The position numbers and the translations under genes are program-made. DNA of 25,410 bases from Lachnospiraceae bacterium. Lineage in GTDB: Bacteria > Bacillota > Clostridia > Lachnospirales > Lachnospiraceae. Numbering within the stretch: position 1 is the first letter of the stretch; each line of letters begins with the position of its first letter. The notes under the pieces were generated by a model that was not told where the DNA came from, did not search any database, and saw nothing but the letters and a program-made list of their open reading frames with translations. Below, in pieces: positions 14,121 through 21,397 of the stretch. The stretch lies in contig CAAGPW010000247.1 of NCBI GenBank assembly GCA_900771955.1, forward strand, positions 1 through 25,410. Direction: 5' to 3'.

Positions 14121-14708
14121 ATGCCAAGAATCGGGCTTACCAGGGAAAAAGTAATCGAGCAGGCGGCAGCCTTAGCAAATGAAAGAGGACTGGGTGCGGT
14201 GACGATCACCACACTTTCTGAATATTTAGGGATAAAGAAGCCCTCGCTTTATAATCATGTGAAAAGTCAGGAAGATATCTATAAAGGGATTATGATCCAT
14301 GGGTGGACAAATGGAGCAGGAGCGATCACAGAACGTATCCATGCGTCAGATCCAAAGGAGGCATTGCGTGCATATGCGAGAGCATTTTATCAGTATGCAG
14401 TTGAAAATCCGGGAATTTTTGAAGCGATGCTCTGGTATAACAAATATGAAAGCGAAGAGCTTTTGCAGGCAACAGAAAAGATTTATCACTTTTTCTTTGT
14501 ACAGACCGATAAGCTTAAGATCGACCGGAGCGTTGCAGATCACCTGCTTCGTACCTACCGGGCTTTTCTGGAGGGCTTTTCACTTCTGGTGATCCATCAT
14601 TCTTTTGGAAATCCGATTTCCATAGAGGAAAGCTTTGAGATATCGTTAAACGTTTTGCTGAAGGGGATAGAGCCGTACGAGAGGAGGGAAAGAAATCGTG
14701 ATCTATGA
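14121..14708 (+). CDS. TetR-family regulator with WHG-type C-terminal domain
   Basis: 195 residues: a TetR helix-turn-helix (TLSEYLGIKKPSLYNHVKSQ at about 31-50) and a C-terminal region with IHGWTNGAG near 58-66 and FLEGFSLL near 150, as in the TetR_C WHG group. The start follows GGGAGA. It heads an operon with a GNAT acetyltransferase (11-base overlap) and a DJ-1-like protein. The double operator suggests tight self-control. The inducer is unknown. Confidence 0.86.
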   Translation: MPRIGLTREKVIEQAAALANERGLGAVTITTLSEYLGIKKPSLYNHVKSQEDIYKGIMIHGWTNGAGAITERIHASDPKEALRAYARAFYQYAVENPGIFEAMLWYNKYESEELLQATEKIYHFFFVQTDKLKIDRSVADHLLRTYRAFLEGFSLLVIHHSFGNPISIEESFEISLNVLLKGIEPYERRERNRDL

Positions 14709-15438
14709 ACTCAAAGACACAAAAAAAGCAGAAAAGATATTTGATGGCTGGCAGGAGACGATGATTGATTCCTGTATACAGCAGGTAATGGGAAAAATAT
14801 TTGTTACTGATCTAAAACATCCGAAATCGGCATGTGCTTTCCTGGGGTGCTTCGCCTTTTATTCCGGCGTACCAGATAGAGAACTGGTGAAAAATAAACC
14901 GGAAGGTTTTGTCATTATGGTGCCGCAGAACGAAGCCTGGGAGATGGTGATAGAGGAATGCTTCCCGGCAGCCAGAAAGGTTGTAAGGTATGCGATCAAA
15001 AAGAATACAACGTTTGATAAGGAAAAACTTACCGGAATGTTAAAACTTCTTCCGGAGGGCTATGTGATCCGTAAAATTGACGGGAAAATTTATGATGAGT
15101 GCCTTTTGAATCCGGCAACAGCAGATTTTGTTTCCGCGTTTCCGGATAAGGAGCATTATCTGAAAAACGGACGTGGAATTGTCATTTTAAAAGAGAATCA
15201 GATCGTATCGGGAGCGTCTTCCTACACAAGATACAGACAGGGAATCGAGATCGAGGTAGATACGATTGAAGCCGAAAGGCGAAAACATCTTGCGACAGTC
15301 GCCTGTGCTGCACTGATCCTGGCATGTATTGAAGAGGATCTTTATCCAAGCTGGGATGCCCAGAATATGAATTCGGTACATCTGGCGGAAAAACTGGGAT
15401 ATGAGTATTCTCATGAATATACAGCATATGAGGTTTAA
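14698..15438 (+). CDS. GNAT-family acetyltransferase
   Basis: The 246-residue protein matches the two-part GNAT_acetyltran type related to zwittermicin resistance-like enzymes: an N-terminal half of about 120 residues and a C-terminal acyl-CoA domain with IVSGASSYTRYRQGIEIEV near 170-188, ERRKHLATVACAALI (acyl-CoA loop) near 195-209, and WDAQNMNSVHLAEKLGY at the end. It starts with GTG at 14698, 8 bases after GAGGAGGGA. The substrate cannot be read from the sequence; a role in modifying a small toxic molecule fits the TetR context. Confidence 0.85.
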   Translation: MIYELKDTKKAEKIFDGWQETMIDSCIQQVMGKIFVTDLKHPKSACAFLGCFAFYSGVPDRELVKNKPEGFVIMVPQNEAWEMVIEECFPAARKVVRYAIKKNTTFDKEKLTGMLKLLPEGYVIRKIDGKIYDECLLNPATADFVSAFPDKEHYLKNGRGIVILKENQIVSGASSYTRYRQGIEIEVDTIEAERRKHLATVACAALILACIEEDLYPSWDAQNMNSVHLAEKLGYEYSHEYTAYEV

Positions 15439-15483
15439 AAAATAGGAAATCATATAAAACGGAAGTCGTGGAGAGGAGAAAAA

Positions 15484-15930
15484 ATGAAAACAGTAGTACT
15501 TTTATACAACACAAGCTGCATCTATGAGATTGTGATCTTAAATTACTTTTTGAAATTTTCCAATAAGGATGTGACATTCGTATCCGTTGACGGAAACGCG
15601 ATCACCTCCATGGAGGGATATTCGATCAATGTTTCAGGAAAACTGGAGGACATGGATGCAAAAAATGTTGAGCTTATGATCGTTCCGGGTGGAAATATAA
15701 AGGAAATCGACCATGATACGGTGTGGGAGTATCTTCGGAGTGTGCGAACAAATAAGGGATTGATCGCCGGTATCTGTGCGGGAGTTGATGTATTGGATCA
15801 CGCCGGAATTTTAGAGGGGATCGAATCCACACACTCAACCGGGGAAGATGTGGTTGTGACAGAGCAGGCAGATAACAACGGGCGAAAGGTTCCATTGACG
15901 AAGGAGCTTTTCGCCTGTTGTTATATGTAA
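15484..15930 (+). CDS. DJ-1/PfpI-family protein, C-terminally shortened
   Basis: 148 residues of the DJ-1/PfpI fold, with the nucleophile-elbow cysteine C98 in AGICAGVDVL and an ELMIVPGG strand before it. Family members normally run to about 190 residues with a further helix and strand after the THSTGED region. Here the sequence turns into an unrelated ADNNGRKVPLTKELFACCYM tail, encoded entirely by a 22-bp inverted repeat. The gene has a good ribosome site (GAGAGGAG) and no internal break. It is probably a truncated or remodelled member; whether it is still active is open. Confidence 0.75.
   Translation: MKTVVLLYNTSCIYEIVILNYFLKFSNKDVTFVSVDGNAITSMEGYSINVSGKLEDMDAKNVELMIVPGGNIKEIDHDTVWEYLRSVRTNKGLIAGICAGVDVLDHAGILEGIESTHSTGEDVVVTEQADNNGRKVPLTKELFACCYM
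15872..15924 (+). repeat. 22-bp hairpin inside the end of the DJ-1 gene
   Basis: Bases 15872-15893 pair with 15903-15924 around a 9-base loop (ATTGACGAA). All 22 positions pair as plus-strand RNA, three of them as G-U, so selection seems to act on the plus-strand transcript. No T tract follows on either strand. Confidence 0.65.
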
Positions 15931-15962
15931 CAGGCTGTTAATTATGAAAATCAAATCAAAAT

Positions 15963-16003
15963 CATATTAACCTATTGACAAAGTATGTTAATAGGGATAT
16001 GAT
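15963..16003 (+). promoter_or_regulatory. metY operon promoter with shared sulfur-regulon operator
   Basis: TTGACA (15975-15980), 17 bases, TATGAT (15998-16003). Overlapping it is a 27-bp dyad, ATTAACCTA-N9-TATGTTAAT (15966-15992), within a 32-base block (15963-15994). That block matches the reverse complement of 21329-21360 at 28 of 32 positions. Dyad length and placement on the -35 suit a repressor, perhaps of the CymR/Rrf2 type, encoded elsewhere. Confidence 0.75.
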
Positions 16004-16042
16004 ATTTACAAGTTTTGGAAAATCATGACAGGAGAGGATAAA

Positions 16043-17281
16043 ATGACAGCCTACGGATTCAATACATCGCTGTTGCACGGAACGAAGGATGACAATCCTT
16101 TTGGCGCGACAGTGGTGCCGGTTTATCAGTCCAGCGCGTTCCGCCATGCGAGTGCGGAGGAGCTGGAGCGGATTTTTGCCAACAAGGCGATGGGATTTTC
16201 CTATACCAGGATCAACAATCCCACGATCGAGGCATTTGAAAAGAGAATAACGCTTTTGGAACACGGAGTGGCGAGTATCGCCTGCGCCTCTGGTATGGCG
16301 GCACTGACCAACGCATTTATGAATATTTTGCGCACCGGTGATGAAGTTGTTGCGGCAGCCGGACTTTATGGCGGAACCGTAGAGCTGTTCCGCAGTCTTG
16401 AGGCGTACGGGATCACGACACATTATGTGGAGGAGAACAGGCCGGAGGCATATGAAAAGCTGATCACGGATAAGACGAAGCTCGTGTTTGCGGAGACGAT
16501 CGGCAATCCGAAGCTTGATGTGACGGATATTGCAGCAGTGGCAGAGGTTGCGCACAGCCATAAGCTTCCGTTTTTTGTGGACAATACGGTAGCAACGGCT
16601 TACCTGATCCGGCCGCTTACGCTTGGCGCGGATGTGGTCATCAATTCTTCTTCCAAATATATCAACGGAAGCAGCGATGCGATCAGCGGTATTCTTACCT
16701 ACGGTGGAAAATTTGACTGGGATTTTGAACGGTATCCGGGACTTGCGAAATACCGCCAGTTCGGAAAGATGTCTTACATCGTGAAGCTGCGTGGAGAATT
16801 TTTCCAGAATACCGGAGCGTGCTTATCTCCGCAGAATGCGTTTTTAAATAATCTGGGATTGGAAACGCTGGGACTGCGCATGGAGCGGCAGTGTAAAAAC
16901 GCGCTTGCGCTTGCGGAATTTTTAGAAGGTCTCGATGGAACATCAGACGTCAATTATCCGGGACTTCCGTCCAGTCCGTATCATGAACTGGCAAAGAAGG
17001 AATTAGACGGTGGCTACGGTGCGATCGTGACATTCCGCGCAGGCAGCAAGGAACGGGCATTCCGAATCCTTGATGCGTTAAAGATCCCGTTTTTAGTGTC
17101 CAATATCGGGGACACCAAGACACTGGTGATCCATGCGGCATCAACGATCGCGGTACATTTAAATAAGGAAGAACAAAAGCTTTCCGGGGTGTATGATGAT
17201 CTGATCCGCATCAGTGTCGGCATTGAAGACATTGAGGATCTAAAGGAAGATTTTAAACGTGCCATTGCGGAAGCAGACTAA
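16043..17281 (+). CDS. metY: O-acetylhomoserine sulfhydrylase
   Basis: A 412-residue PLP enzyme of the Cys/Met family. The PLP lysine is K205 in SSSKYINGSSD; the family motif GFSYTRINNPT (51-61) and the long C-terminal RISVGIEDIEDL are present. MetY joins a sulfur donor to O-acetylhomoserine to make homocysteine. In this operon, with ThiS-, ThiF- and JAMM-like genes, the donor is probably a protein thiocarboxylate rather than free sulfide. AGGAGAGG selects the ATG at 16043 over that at 16025. It is the first gene of a seven-gene operon. Confidence 0.9.
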   Translation: MTAYGFNTSLLHGTKDDNPFGATVVPVYQSSAFRHASAEELERIFANKAMGFSYTRINNPTIEAFEKRITLLEHGVASIACASGMAALTNAFMNILRTGDEVVAAAGLYGGTVELFRSLEAYGITTHYVEENRPEAYEKLITDKTKLVFAETIGNPKLDVTDIAAVAEVAHSHKLPFFVDNTVATAYLIRPLTLGADVVINSSSKYINGSSDAISGILTYGGKFDWDFERYPGLAKYRQFGKMSYIVKLRGEFFQNTGACLSPQNAFLNNLGLETLGLRMERQCKNALALAEFLEGLDGTSDVNYPGLPSSPYHELAKKELDGGYGAIVTFRAGSKERAFRILDALKIPFLVSNIGDTKTLVIHAASTIAVHLNKEEQKLSGVYDDLIRISVGIEDIEDLKEDFKRAIAEAD

Positions 17282-17299
17282 GGAACGAGGAGGATGGAT

Positions 17300-18163
17300 A
17301 TGGCAAAAGTAGATTATGCGACCTTGAAAAAGGGCGGTTTCATGCGTCAGAAGCAAAAAGACAATTTTTCCCTGCGTCTTCAGGTTGTCGGCGGGGCACT
17401 GACAGCAGAAAACTTAAAGAAAGTAGCGGAAGTAGCAGAAAAATTCGGAGACGGACATGTGCATCTGACATCCCGTCAGGGTGTGGAGATCCCGTTTATC
17501 AAACTGCAGGATATTGATGAAGTAAAAGAAGAACTTGCGAAGGGTGGTTTGAAGCCGGGCGTCTGTGGACCGAGAGTCCGCACGGTGACGGCCTGTCAGG
17601 GAAATCAGATCTGTCCGAGCGGAAATATCGATACCTACCACATTGCGCAGGTGCTCGATCAGCGTTATTTCGGACGGGAACTGCCGCACAAATTCAAATT
17701 CGGTGTTACCGGCTGTCAGAACAACTGCTTAAAGGCAGAGGAAAATGATGTCGGAATCAAGGGCGCTTTGAATGTGAAGTGGATCGAGGAACAGTGCATC
17801 GGCTGTGGGGTCTGCGAGAAGGCATGCCGCACAAACGCGATCAGTATTGCAGATGGAAAAGTCACCGTAGATTATGACAAATGCAATTACTGCGGCAGAT
17901 GTGCCAAGGCCTGTCCGACCGATGCGTGGGACGCCCAGTCTGCGTACATCTTATCCTTCGGAGGGACATTTGGAAATACGGTGAGTAAAGGTGAATCACC
18001 ACTTCCACTCATTACTTCCGAGGAGCAGCTGTTCCGTGTGACGGATGCTGCGATCCAGTTTTTTGCGGATCACGCAAACGCAGGAGAACGTTTTAAATTT
18101 ACCATAGACCGCGTAGGGCGGGAAACATTATATCAAGTGTTAGAGGAGGCTTACAATGGCTGA
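17300..18163 (+). CDS. siroheme sulfite reductase fused to two-cluster ferredoxin
   Basis: 287 residues. An N-terminal ferredoxin-like half domain (1-80) is followed by the siroheme/[4Fe-4S] set C99-X5-C105 and C139-X3-C143. Inserted after it is a 2[4Fe-4S] ferredoxin (C166, C169, C172, C176; C195, C198, C201, C205), then the C-terminal siroheme part. The plan is that of AsrC/Dsr-like reductases, about half the length of plant-type Sir. It should reduce sulfite to sulfide. GAGGAGG lies directly on the ATG at 17294, so I use 17300. Its end overlaps the TusA gene by 8 bases. Confidence 0.88.
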   Translation: MAKVDYATLKKGGFMRQKQKDNFSLRLQVVGGALTAENLKKVAEVAEKFGDGHVHLTSRQGVEIPFIKLQDIDEVKEELAKGGLKPGVCGPRVRTVTACQGNQICPSGNIDTYHIAQVLDQRYFGRELPHKFKFGVTGCQNNCLKAEENDVGIKGALNVKWIEEQCIGCGVCEKACRTNAISIADGKVTVDYDKCNYCGRCAKACPTDAWDAQSAYILSFGGTFGNTVSKGESPLPLITSEEQLFRVTDAAIQFFADHANAGERFKFTIDRVGRETLYQVLEEAYNG

Positions 18164-18407
18164 TTATGAAATTGACGATACGGTAGATATCACAGATGTC
18201 GTGTGCCCGGTTACCTTTGTAAAGGCGAAGGTCGCATTAGAAGAACTTGATGACGGACAGATCCTTGCTATCCGCATGAATGACGGAGAGCCGGTGCAGA
18301 ATGTACCGCGCAGCATCAAGGAAGAAGGACATCAGATCTTAAAACTCAATACCAACGACGACGGTACTTATACGCTGATCGTAAAAAAAGTGGAAGATGA
18401 AGCATAG
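18156..18407 (+). CDS. TusA-like sulfur carrier
   Basis: An 83-residue TusA-family protein: DVVCPVTFVKAKVALEEL with the sulfur-accepting C17 in CPVT (CPxP in classic TusA, so the last proline is missing), and a GEPVQNVPRSIKEEGH helix. TusA proteins pass persulfide sulfur between proteins. Placed between sulfite reductase and the thiocarboxylate genes it could take sulfur from the reductase and pass it to HcyF-activated HcyS. That order of transfer is inferred. Confidence 0.85.
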   Translation: MADYEIDDTVDITDVVCPVTFVKAKVALEELDDGQILAIRMNDGEPVQNVPRSIKEEGHQILKLNTNDDGTYTLIVKKVEDEA

Positions 18408-18416
18408 GAGGGAAGC

Positions 18417-18734
18417 ATGGCAGCAAGAATCAATGCAGAGCAGTTTGAAGAACTTGTATTAAAAGCGGAGAAACCGGTACTGGTTGATTTTTATTCCGAT
18501 ACCTGCATCCCGTGCAAAATGGTTTCCGCGACACTTGGCGATATTGCGGATGAATACGAGGATAAAATTGTTGTATACAAGGTCAATGTAAACTTTGAGG
18601 CAGATCTCGCCGCGCAGTACCAGGTCATGGCGGCGCCGACGATCGTTTCCTTTTATCAGGGAAAAGAGACCGGAAGAACCAAAGGGGCAGTCGGAAAAGA
18701 CGAGATCACAGCGCTTTTTGCGGATCACATCTGA
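18417..18734 (+). CDS. thioredoxin with CIPC active site
   Basis: A 105-residue thioredoxin: the redox pair C30-I-P-C33 within FYSDTCIPCK and the cis-proline in AAPTIVSF. Isoleucine replaces the usual glycine of CGPC, which should change the redox potential. The TAGGAGGG site and position 10 bases after the TusA stop place it in the sulfur operon. It could supply electrons for sulfite reduction or release of sulfur from a carrier. It is probably dedicated rather than the general thioredoxin. Confidence 0.9.
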   Translation: MAARINAEQFEELVLKAEKPVLVDFYSDTCIPCKMVSATLGDIADEYEDKIVVYKVNVNFEADLAAQYQVMAAPTIVSFYQGKETGRTKGAVGKDEITALFADHI

Positions 18735-18791
18735 AAGTGATCTATATTTGGGAAGCAAGTCATATTGAAAAACAGAAAGGAAAGAAGAAAA

Positions 18792-19001
18792 ATGACGATC
18801 ACAGTAGCAGGAAACAAGAAAGAATATGAAGATGGACTGAATATCACCACTTTGGTGGAGAAAGAAAATGTGGAAAATCCGTTATATGTTACCGTTACGG
18901 TAAATGATGAATTTGTAGAGCGTGACAATTTTGACAGCACCATCTTAAAAGACGGTGACGTAGTGGAATTCTTATATTTCATGGGAGGAGGCGCCAGATA
19001 A
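18792..19001 (+). CDS. hcyS: ThiS/HcyS-like sulfur carrier protein
   Basis: A 69-residue ubiquitin-fold carrier: TITVAGNKKEYEDGLNITTLVEKE, then VTVNDEFVERDNFDSTILKDGDVVEFLYFMGGGAR. ThiS and MoaD end in GG, where the thiocarboxylate forms; here two extra residues, Ala-Arg, follow. They must be removed first, which explains the JAMM protease two genes on. The same plan is known for HcyS-HcyD of Wolinella and CysO-Mec+ of Mycobacterium. An AAAGGAAAG site gives the start at 18792. The name rests on gene order with metY, thiF-like and JAMM genes. Confidence 0.85.
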   Translation: MTITVAGNKKEYEDGLNITTLVEKENVENPLYVTVTVNDEFVERDNFDSTILKDGDVVEFLYFMGGGAR

Positions 19002-19804
19002 TGGGATTTACGAACGAACAGCTTGAGCGCTATTCCCGCCACATCATCTTAAAAGAAGTCGGCGTGAAAGGGCAGAAAAAGCTTTTGAATGCAAAAGTCC
19101 TGATCATCGGAGCCGGTGGACTCGGCGCTCCGGCGGCAATGTATCTTGCTGCGGCAGGTGTCGGTACGATTGGGATCGCGGACGCGGATGAAGTCGATCT
19201 TTCCAATTTGCAGAGACAGATCATCCATACCACAGCAGATATCGGAAAGGCAAAGGTGAAATCCGCGGCAGAGACGATGAATGCGATCAATCCGGATGTC
19301 AAAGTCAATACATACCGCACGTTTATTACCTCTGAGAATATCATGGATCTGATCGCGGATTATGATTTCATCATTGATGGAACAGATAATTTTCCGGCAA
19401 AATTTCTGATCAACGATGCCTGTGTCATGGCAAAGAAGCCGTTTTCCCATGCGGGGATCATCCGTTTCCAGGGACAGCTTATGACGTATGTGCCGGGAAA
19501 AGGACCGTGCTACCGCTGTGTATTCAAAAACCCGCCGCCAAAGGATGCGGTTCCGACCTGTAAACAGGCAGGCGTCATCGGCGCGATGGGCGGTGTCATC
19601 GGAAGCCTTCAGGCGATGGAAGCAGTAAAATACATCATCGGACAGGGAGATCTTCTGACCGGACGTCTTCTGACGTATGATGCGCTTAAAATGCAGTTCC
19701 GTACCGTACCGCTTCCAAGAGACTGCAACTGCGCGATCTGTAGCTCACATCCGACGATCACCAAACTGATCGATTACGAGCAGGCAGAATGTGACATGAA
19801 ATAA
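19001..19804 (+). CDS. hcyF: ThiF/MoeB-like carrier-protein adenylyltransferase
   Basis: 267 residues of the E1-like fold: the nucleotide loop GAGGLG (37-42), DADEVDLSNLQRQ (61-73), a catalytic cysteine candidate at C187, and zinc cysteines C170, C173, C244 and C247. It would adenylate the trimmed C-terminus of the neighbouring carrier so that sulfur can be added. TAATG overlap with the carrier gene couples their translation, and its ribosome site lies inside the carrier's GGGAR codons. ThiF, MoeB or HcyF cannot be told apart by sequence alone; the context favours HcyF. Confidence 0.87.
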   Translation: MGFTNEQLERYSRHIILKEVGVKGQKKLLNAKVLIIGAGGLGAPAAMYLAAAGVGTIGIADADEVDLSNLQRQIIHTTADIGKAKVKSAAETMNAINPDVKVNTYRTFITSENIMDLIADYDFIIDGTDNFPAKFLINDACVMAKKPFSHAGIIRFQGQLMTYVPGKGPCYRCVFKNPPPKDAVPTCKQAGVIGAMGGVIGSLQAMEAVKYIIGQGDLLTGRLLTYDALKMQFRTVPLPRDCNCAICSSHPTITKLIDYEQAECDMK

Positions 19805-19828
19805 GCCGAAACAGGAAGGAAGGTTTTC

Positions 19829-20242
19829 ATGCTGAAATTAAGAAAAGACTTATACGACAAGATGTTAAAGCACTGTGAGGACGGTCTGCCAAACGAGTCC
19901 TGCGGGTTGATCGCGGGAACCGTCGATGGCGATGTAAAGACTGTGGAAAAGGTATATCTGCTGACCAATATCGATGCCAGCAGAGAGCATTTTTCGATGG
20001 ACCCGAAAGAGCAGCTTGCGGCGGTGAAGGACGCGCGCGCGGCAGGGCTTGCCATGCTCGGTAATTTCCATTCCCATCCGGAATCACCGTCAAGGCCTTC
20101 GGAGGAAGATAAGCGTCTGGCTTATGATTCGACTGCGGAGTATCTGATTTTGTCTTTGATGGAGCCGGGAAATCCGGTATTAAAGGCATTCGGCGTGGAC
20201 GCAGAGAAAAACGTTACCGTGCATGAGATTGAGATCGTATAA
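19829..20242 (+). CDS. hcyD: JAMM/M67 metalloprotease, HcyD/Mec+-like
   Basis: 137 residues with the full JAMM zinc site: E23 in NESCGL, then HSHPESPSRPSEED with H81, H83, S91 and D94. The enzyme should trim the Ala-Arg from the carrier's GGG-AR end and later release homocysteine from the carrier adduct, as HcyD/Mec+ do. It is the last gene of the operon, with GGAAGGAAGG before it and a long hairpin after it at 20269-20311. Confidence 0.88.
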   Translation: MLKLRKDLYDKMLKHCEDGLPNESCGLIAGTVDGDVKTVEKVYLLTNIDASREHFSMDPKEQLAAVKDARAAGLAMLGNFHSHPESPSRPSEEDKRLAYDSTAEYLILSLMEPGNPVLKAFGVDAEKNVTVHEIEIV

Positions 20243-20268
20243 AGGCTATAAAGAATAAAGAAATCAAA

Positions 20269-20311
20269 GAAATCACATGGTCTGGTGGAAAACGCCGGAT
20301 CGTGTGATTTC
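20269..20311. terminator. shared terminator between hcyD and the PEBP gene
   Basis: A 19-bp fully paired hairpin (20269-20287 with 20293-20311, including G-U pairs, loop GAAAA). The minus-strand side runs into a T-rich tail (TTTGATTTCTTTATTCTTT), so it terminates the convergent PEBP gene well and probably the hcy operon more weakly. Confidence 0.75.
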
Positions 20312-20329
20312 TCTGTTAGGGCGAAAGGA

Positions 20330-20833
20330 TCAGTTGTTATAGATCCCCTTTAAAGTGTATTCGGAAAGGATATGTCCGTCCATCCTGTGGTACAGTTCGT
20401 TTAACAGAAATCCCCGTTTCAGATCAAGGAGCTGATCCAGCGCATAGACATGAAGTTCGTAGAGATGTGGCTGATCCGGGGGTGTCATGCCGCCATAAAA
20501 AGATGACAATTCAGCAGACTGCTTTCCTCCCTGTATGCTGGTCCAACTGTTGCAGCCCTGTACAAAATCAGTTGCCGTCTGGCTTTCATTTTCTTTAAAT
20601 TCGGTGCGTGTGATATTTGCCGCAAGCCAGTGAATCCACACAAATCCGCCGGTGACGGGATAGGCGTCTTTATCCTCCAATACCAGTGCGAAGGATACCG
20701 TTTCTGCCGGGGCATCCGTGATCAGAAAGGGCAGAGAGCAGGTAGGAACGCCGTTTTCGTTAAAATCTGTTCCGTGTCCTCCGTACTTTGGATCGATGAT
20801 GCCGTCTGTAATGCCGTTACTTGTTACTTTCAT
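20330..20833 (-). CDS. YbhB/YbcL-family phosphatidylethanolamine-binding-like protein
   Basis: A 167-residue PEBP-fold protein: ALVLEDKDAYPVTGGFVWIHWL near 49-70 is the conserved ligand region, with GYNGP-like residues replaced by FYGGMTPPD. Bacterial members bind small anions or phosphates, but their physiological role is unclear. GGAGGT 7 bases upstream fixes the start at 20833. It lies behind an HxlR regulator on the same strand. No sulfur role is evident. Confidence 0.85.
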   Translation of the reverse strand: MKVTSNGITDGIIDPKYGGHGTDFNENGVPTCSLPFLITDAPAETVSFALVLEDKDAYPVTGGFVWIHWLAANITRTEFKENESQTATDFVQGCNSWTSIQGGKQSAELSSFYGGMTPPDQPHLYELHVYALDQLLDLKRGFLLNELYHRMDGHILSEYTLKGIYNN

Positions 20834-20893
20834 TTGAAATACCTCCATTCATTTTCTGGAAATCATAATAGAAGAAAACGATTGGAAAGTAAA

Positions 20894-21229
20894 TTACTTA
20901 CTTTTTTGTGGGTGTGCCAGATAATCAATGCCGAGCTGCTGCATGATCGTAAGCGCGTCCAGAATGCGCATTCCCATATCCGGAGTCAGGGAGTAGGCAA
21001 CATGAAGCGGATATCCCGGAGAAGTTTCCTTTTCTACAAAGCCATAATCGATCAGTTCTTTCAGCTGTTCTAACAGCATCTTCTGGGTAATCCCGTCAAT
21101 ATCCTTTTCCAGTTTCGCAAGTGATGTGGGGCCGAGACGCAGTCTCCACAGAATGATCGTTTTCCATTTTCCACGGATCATATCGTGTATCAGTTCCAGT
21201 GGACAGGTGTATTCCGTGCGTATTTTCAT
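20894..21229 (-). CDS. HxlR-family transcriptional regulator
   Basis: A 111-residue winged helix of the HxlR group: CPLELIHDMIRGKWKTIILWRL opens it, then GPTSLAKLEKDIDGITQKMLLEQLKEL, and a wing VEKETSPGYPLHVAYSLT. HxlR members often sense electrophiles or quinones through the N-terminal cysteine, present here as C9. GAGGAGG selects the start at 21229. It reads away from the sulfate importer and into the PEBP gene, so PEBP and itself are the likely targets. It could also affect the importer promoter 100 bases away. Confidence 0.85.
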   Translation of the reverse strand: MKIRTEYTCPLELIHDMIRGKWKTIILWRLRLGPTSLAKLEKDIDGITQKMLLEQLKELIDYGFVEKETSPGYPLHVAYSLTPDMGMRILDALTIMQQLGIDYLAHPQKSK

Positions 21230-21262
21230 GGGAAGCCTCCTCTCATGTTTTTTGTCTGCTTT

Positions 21263-21321
21263 ACTATAACACATTTTGGATTCTTTTTTGGAAGCCTTAT
21301 TTTTTTATTTGAAAAATAAGG
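21263..21321. promoter_or_regulatory. HxlR promoter and A/T-rich 10-bp inverted repeat
   Basis: On the minus strand an extended -10, TGT-TATAGT (21263-21268), serves hxlR, with no good -35. Beside it CCTTATTTTT (21295-21304) and AAAAATAAGG (21312-21321) form a perfect inverted repeat with a 7-base centre, a candidate HxlR operator lying between the two divergent promoters. Confidence 0.55.
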
Positions 21322-21328
21322 AAAAAAT

Positions 21329-21369
21329 CTATAAACATACTTTACAAATAGGTTAATATGTAATATAAT
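21329..21369 (+). promoter_or_regulatory. sulfate importer promoter with shared operator
   Basis: TTTACA (21341-21346), 17 bases, TATAAT (21364-21369). A 32-base block (21329-21360) containing ATAAACATA-N9-TAGGTTAAT covers the -35 and spacer. It is the reverse complement, with four changes, of the block at the metY promoter (15963-15994). Confidence 0.75.
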
Positions 21370-21397
21370 TGCATCATTAAGTCAGAGGAGGAAAATC

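Noticed and set aside
15931..16042. Possible SAM (S-box) riboswitch before metY.
   Set aside because: The promoter leaves a leader of only about 30 bases, far too short.
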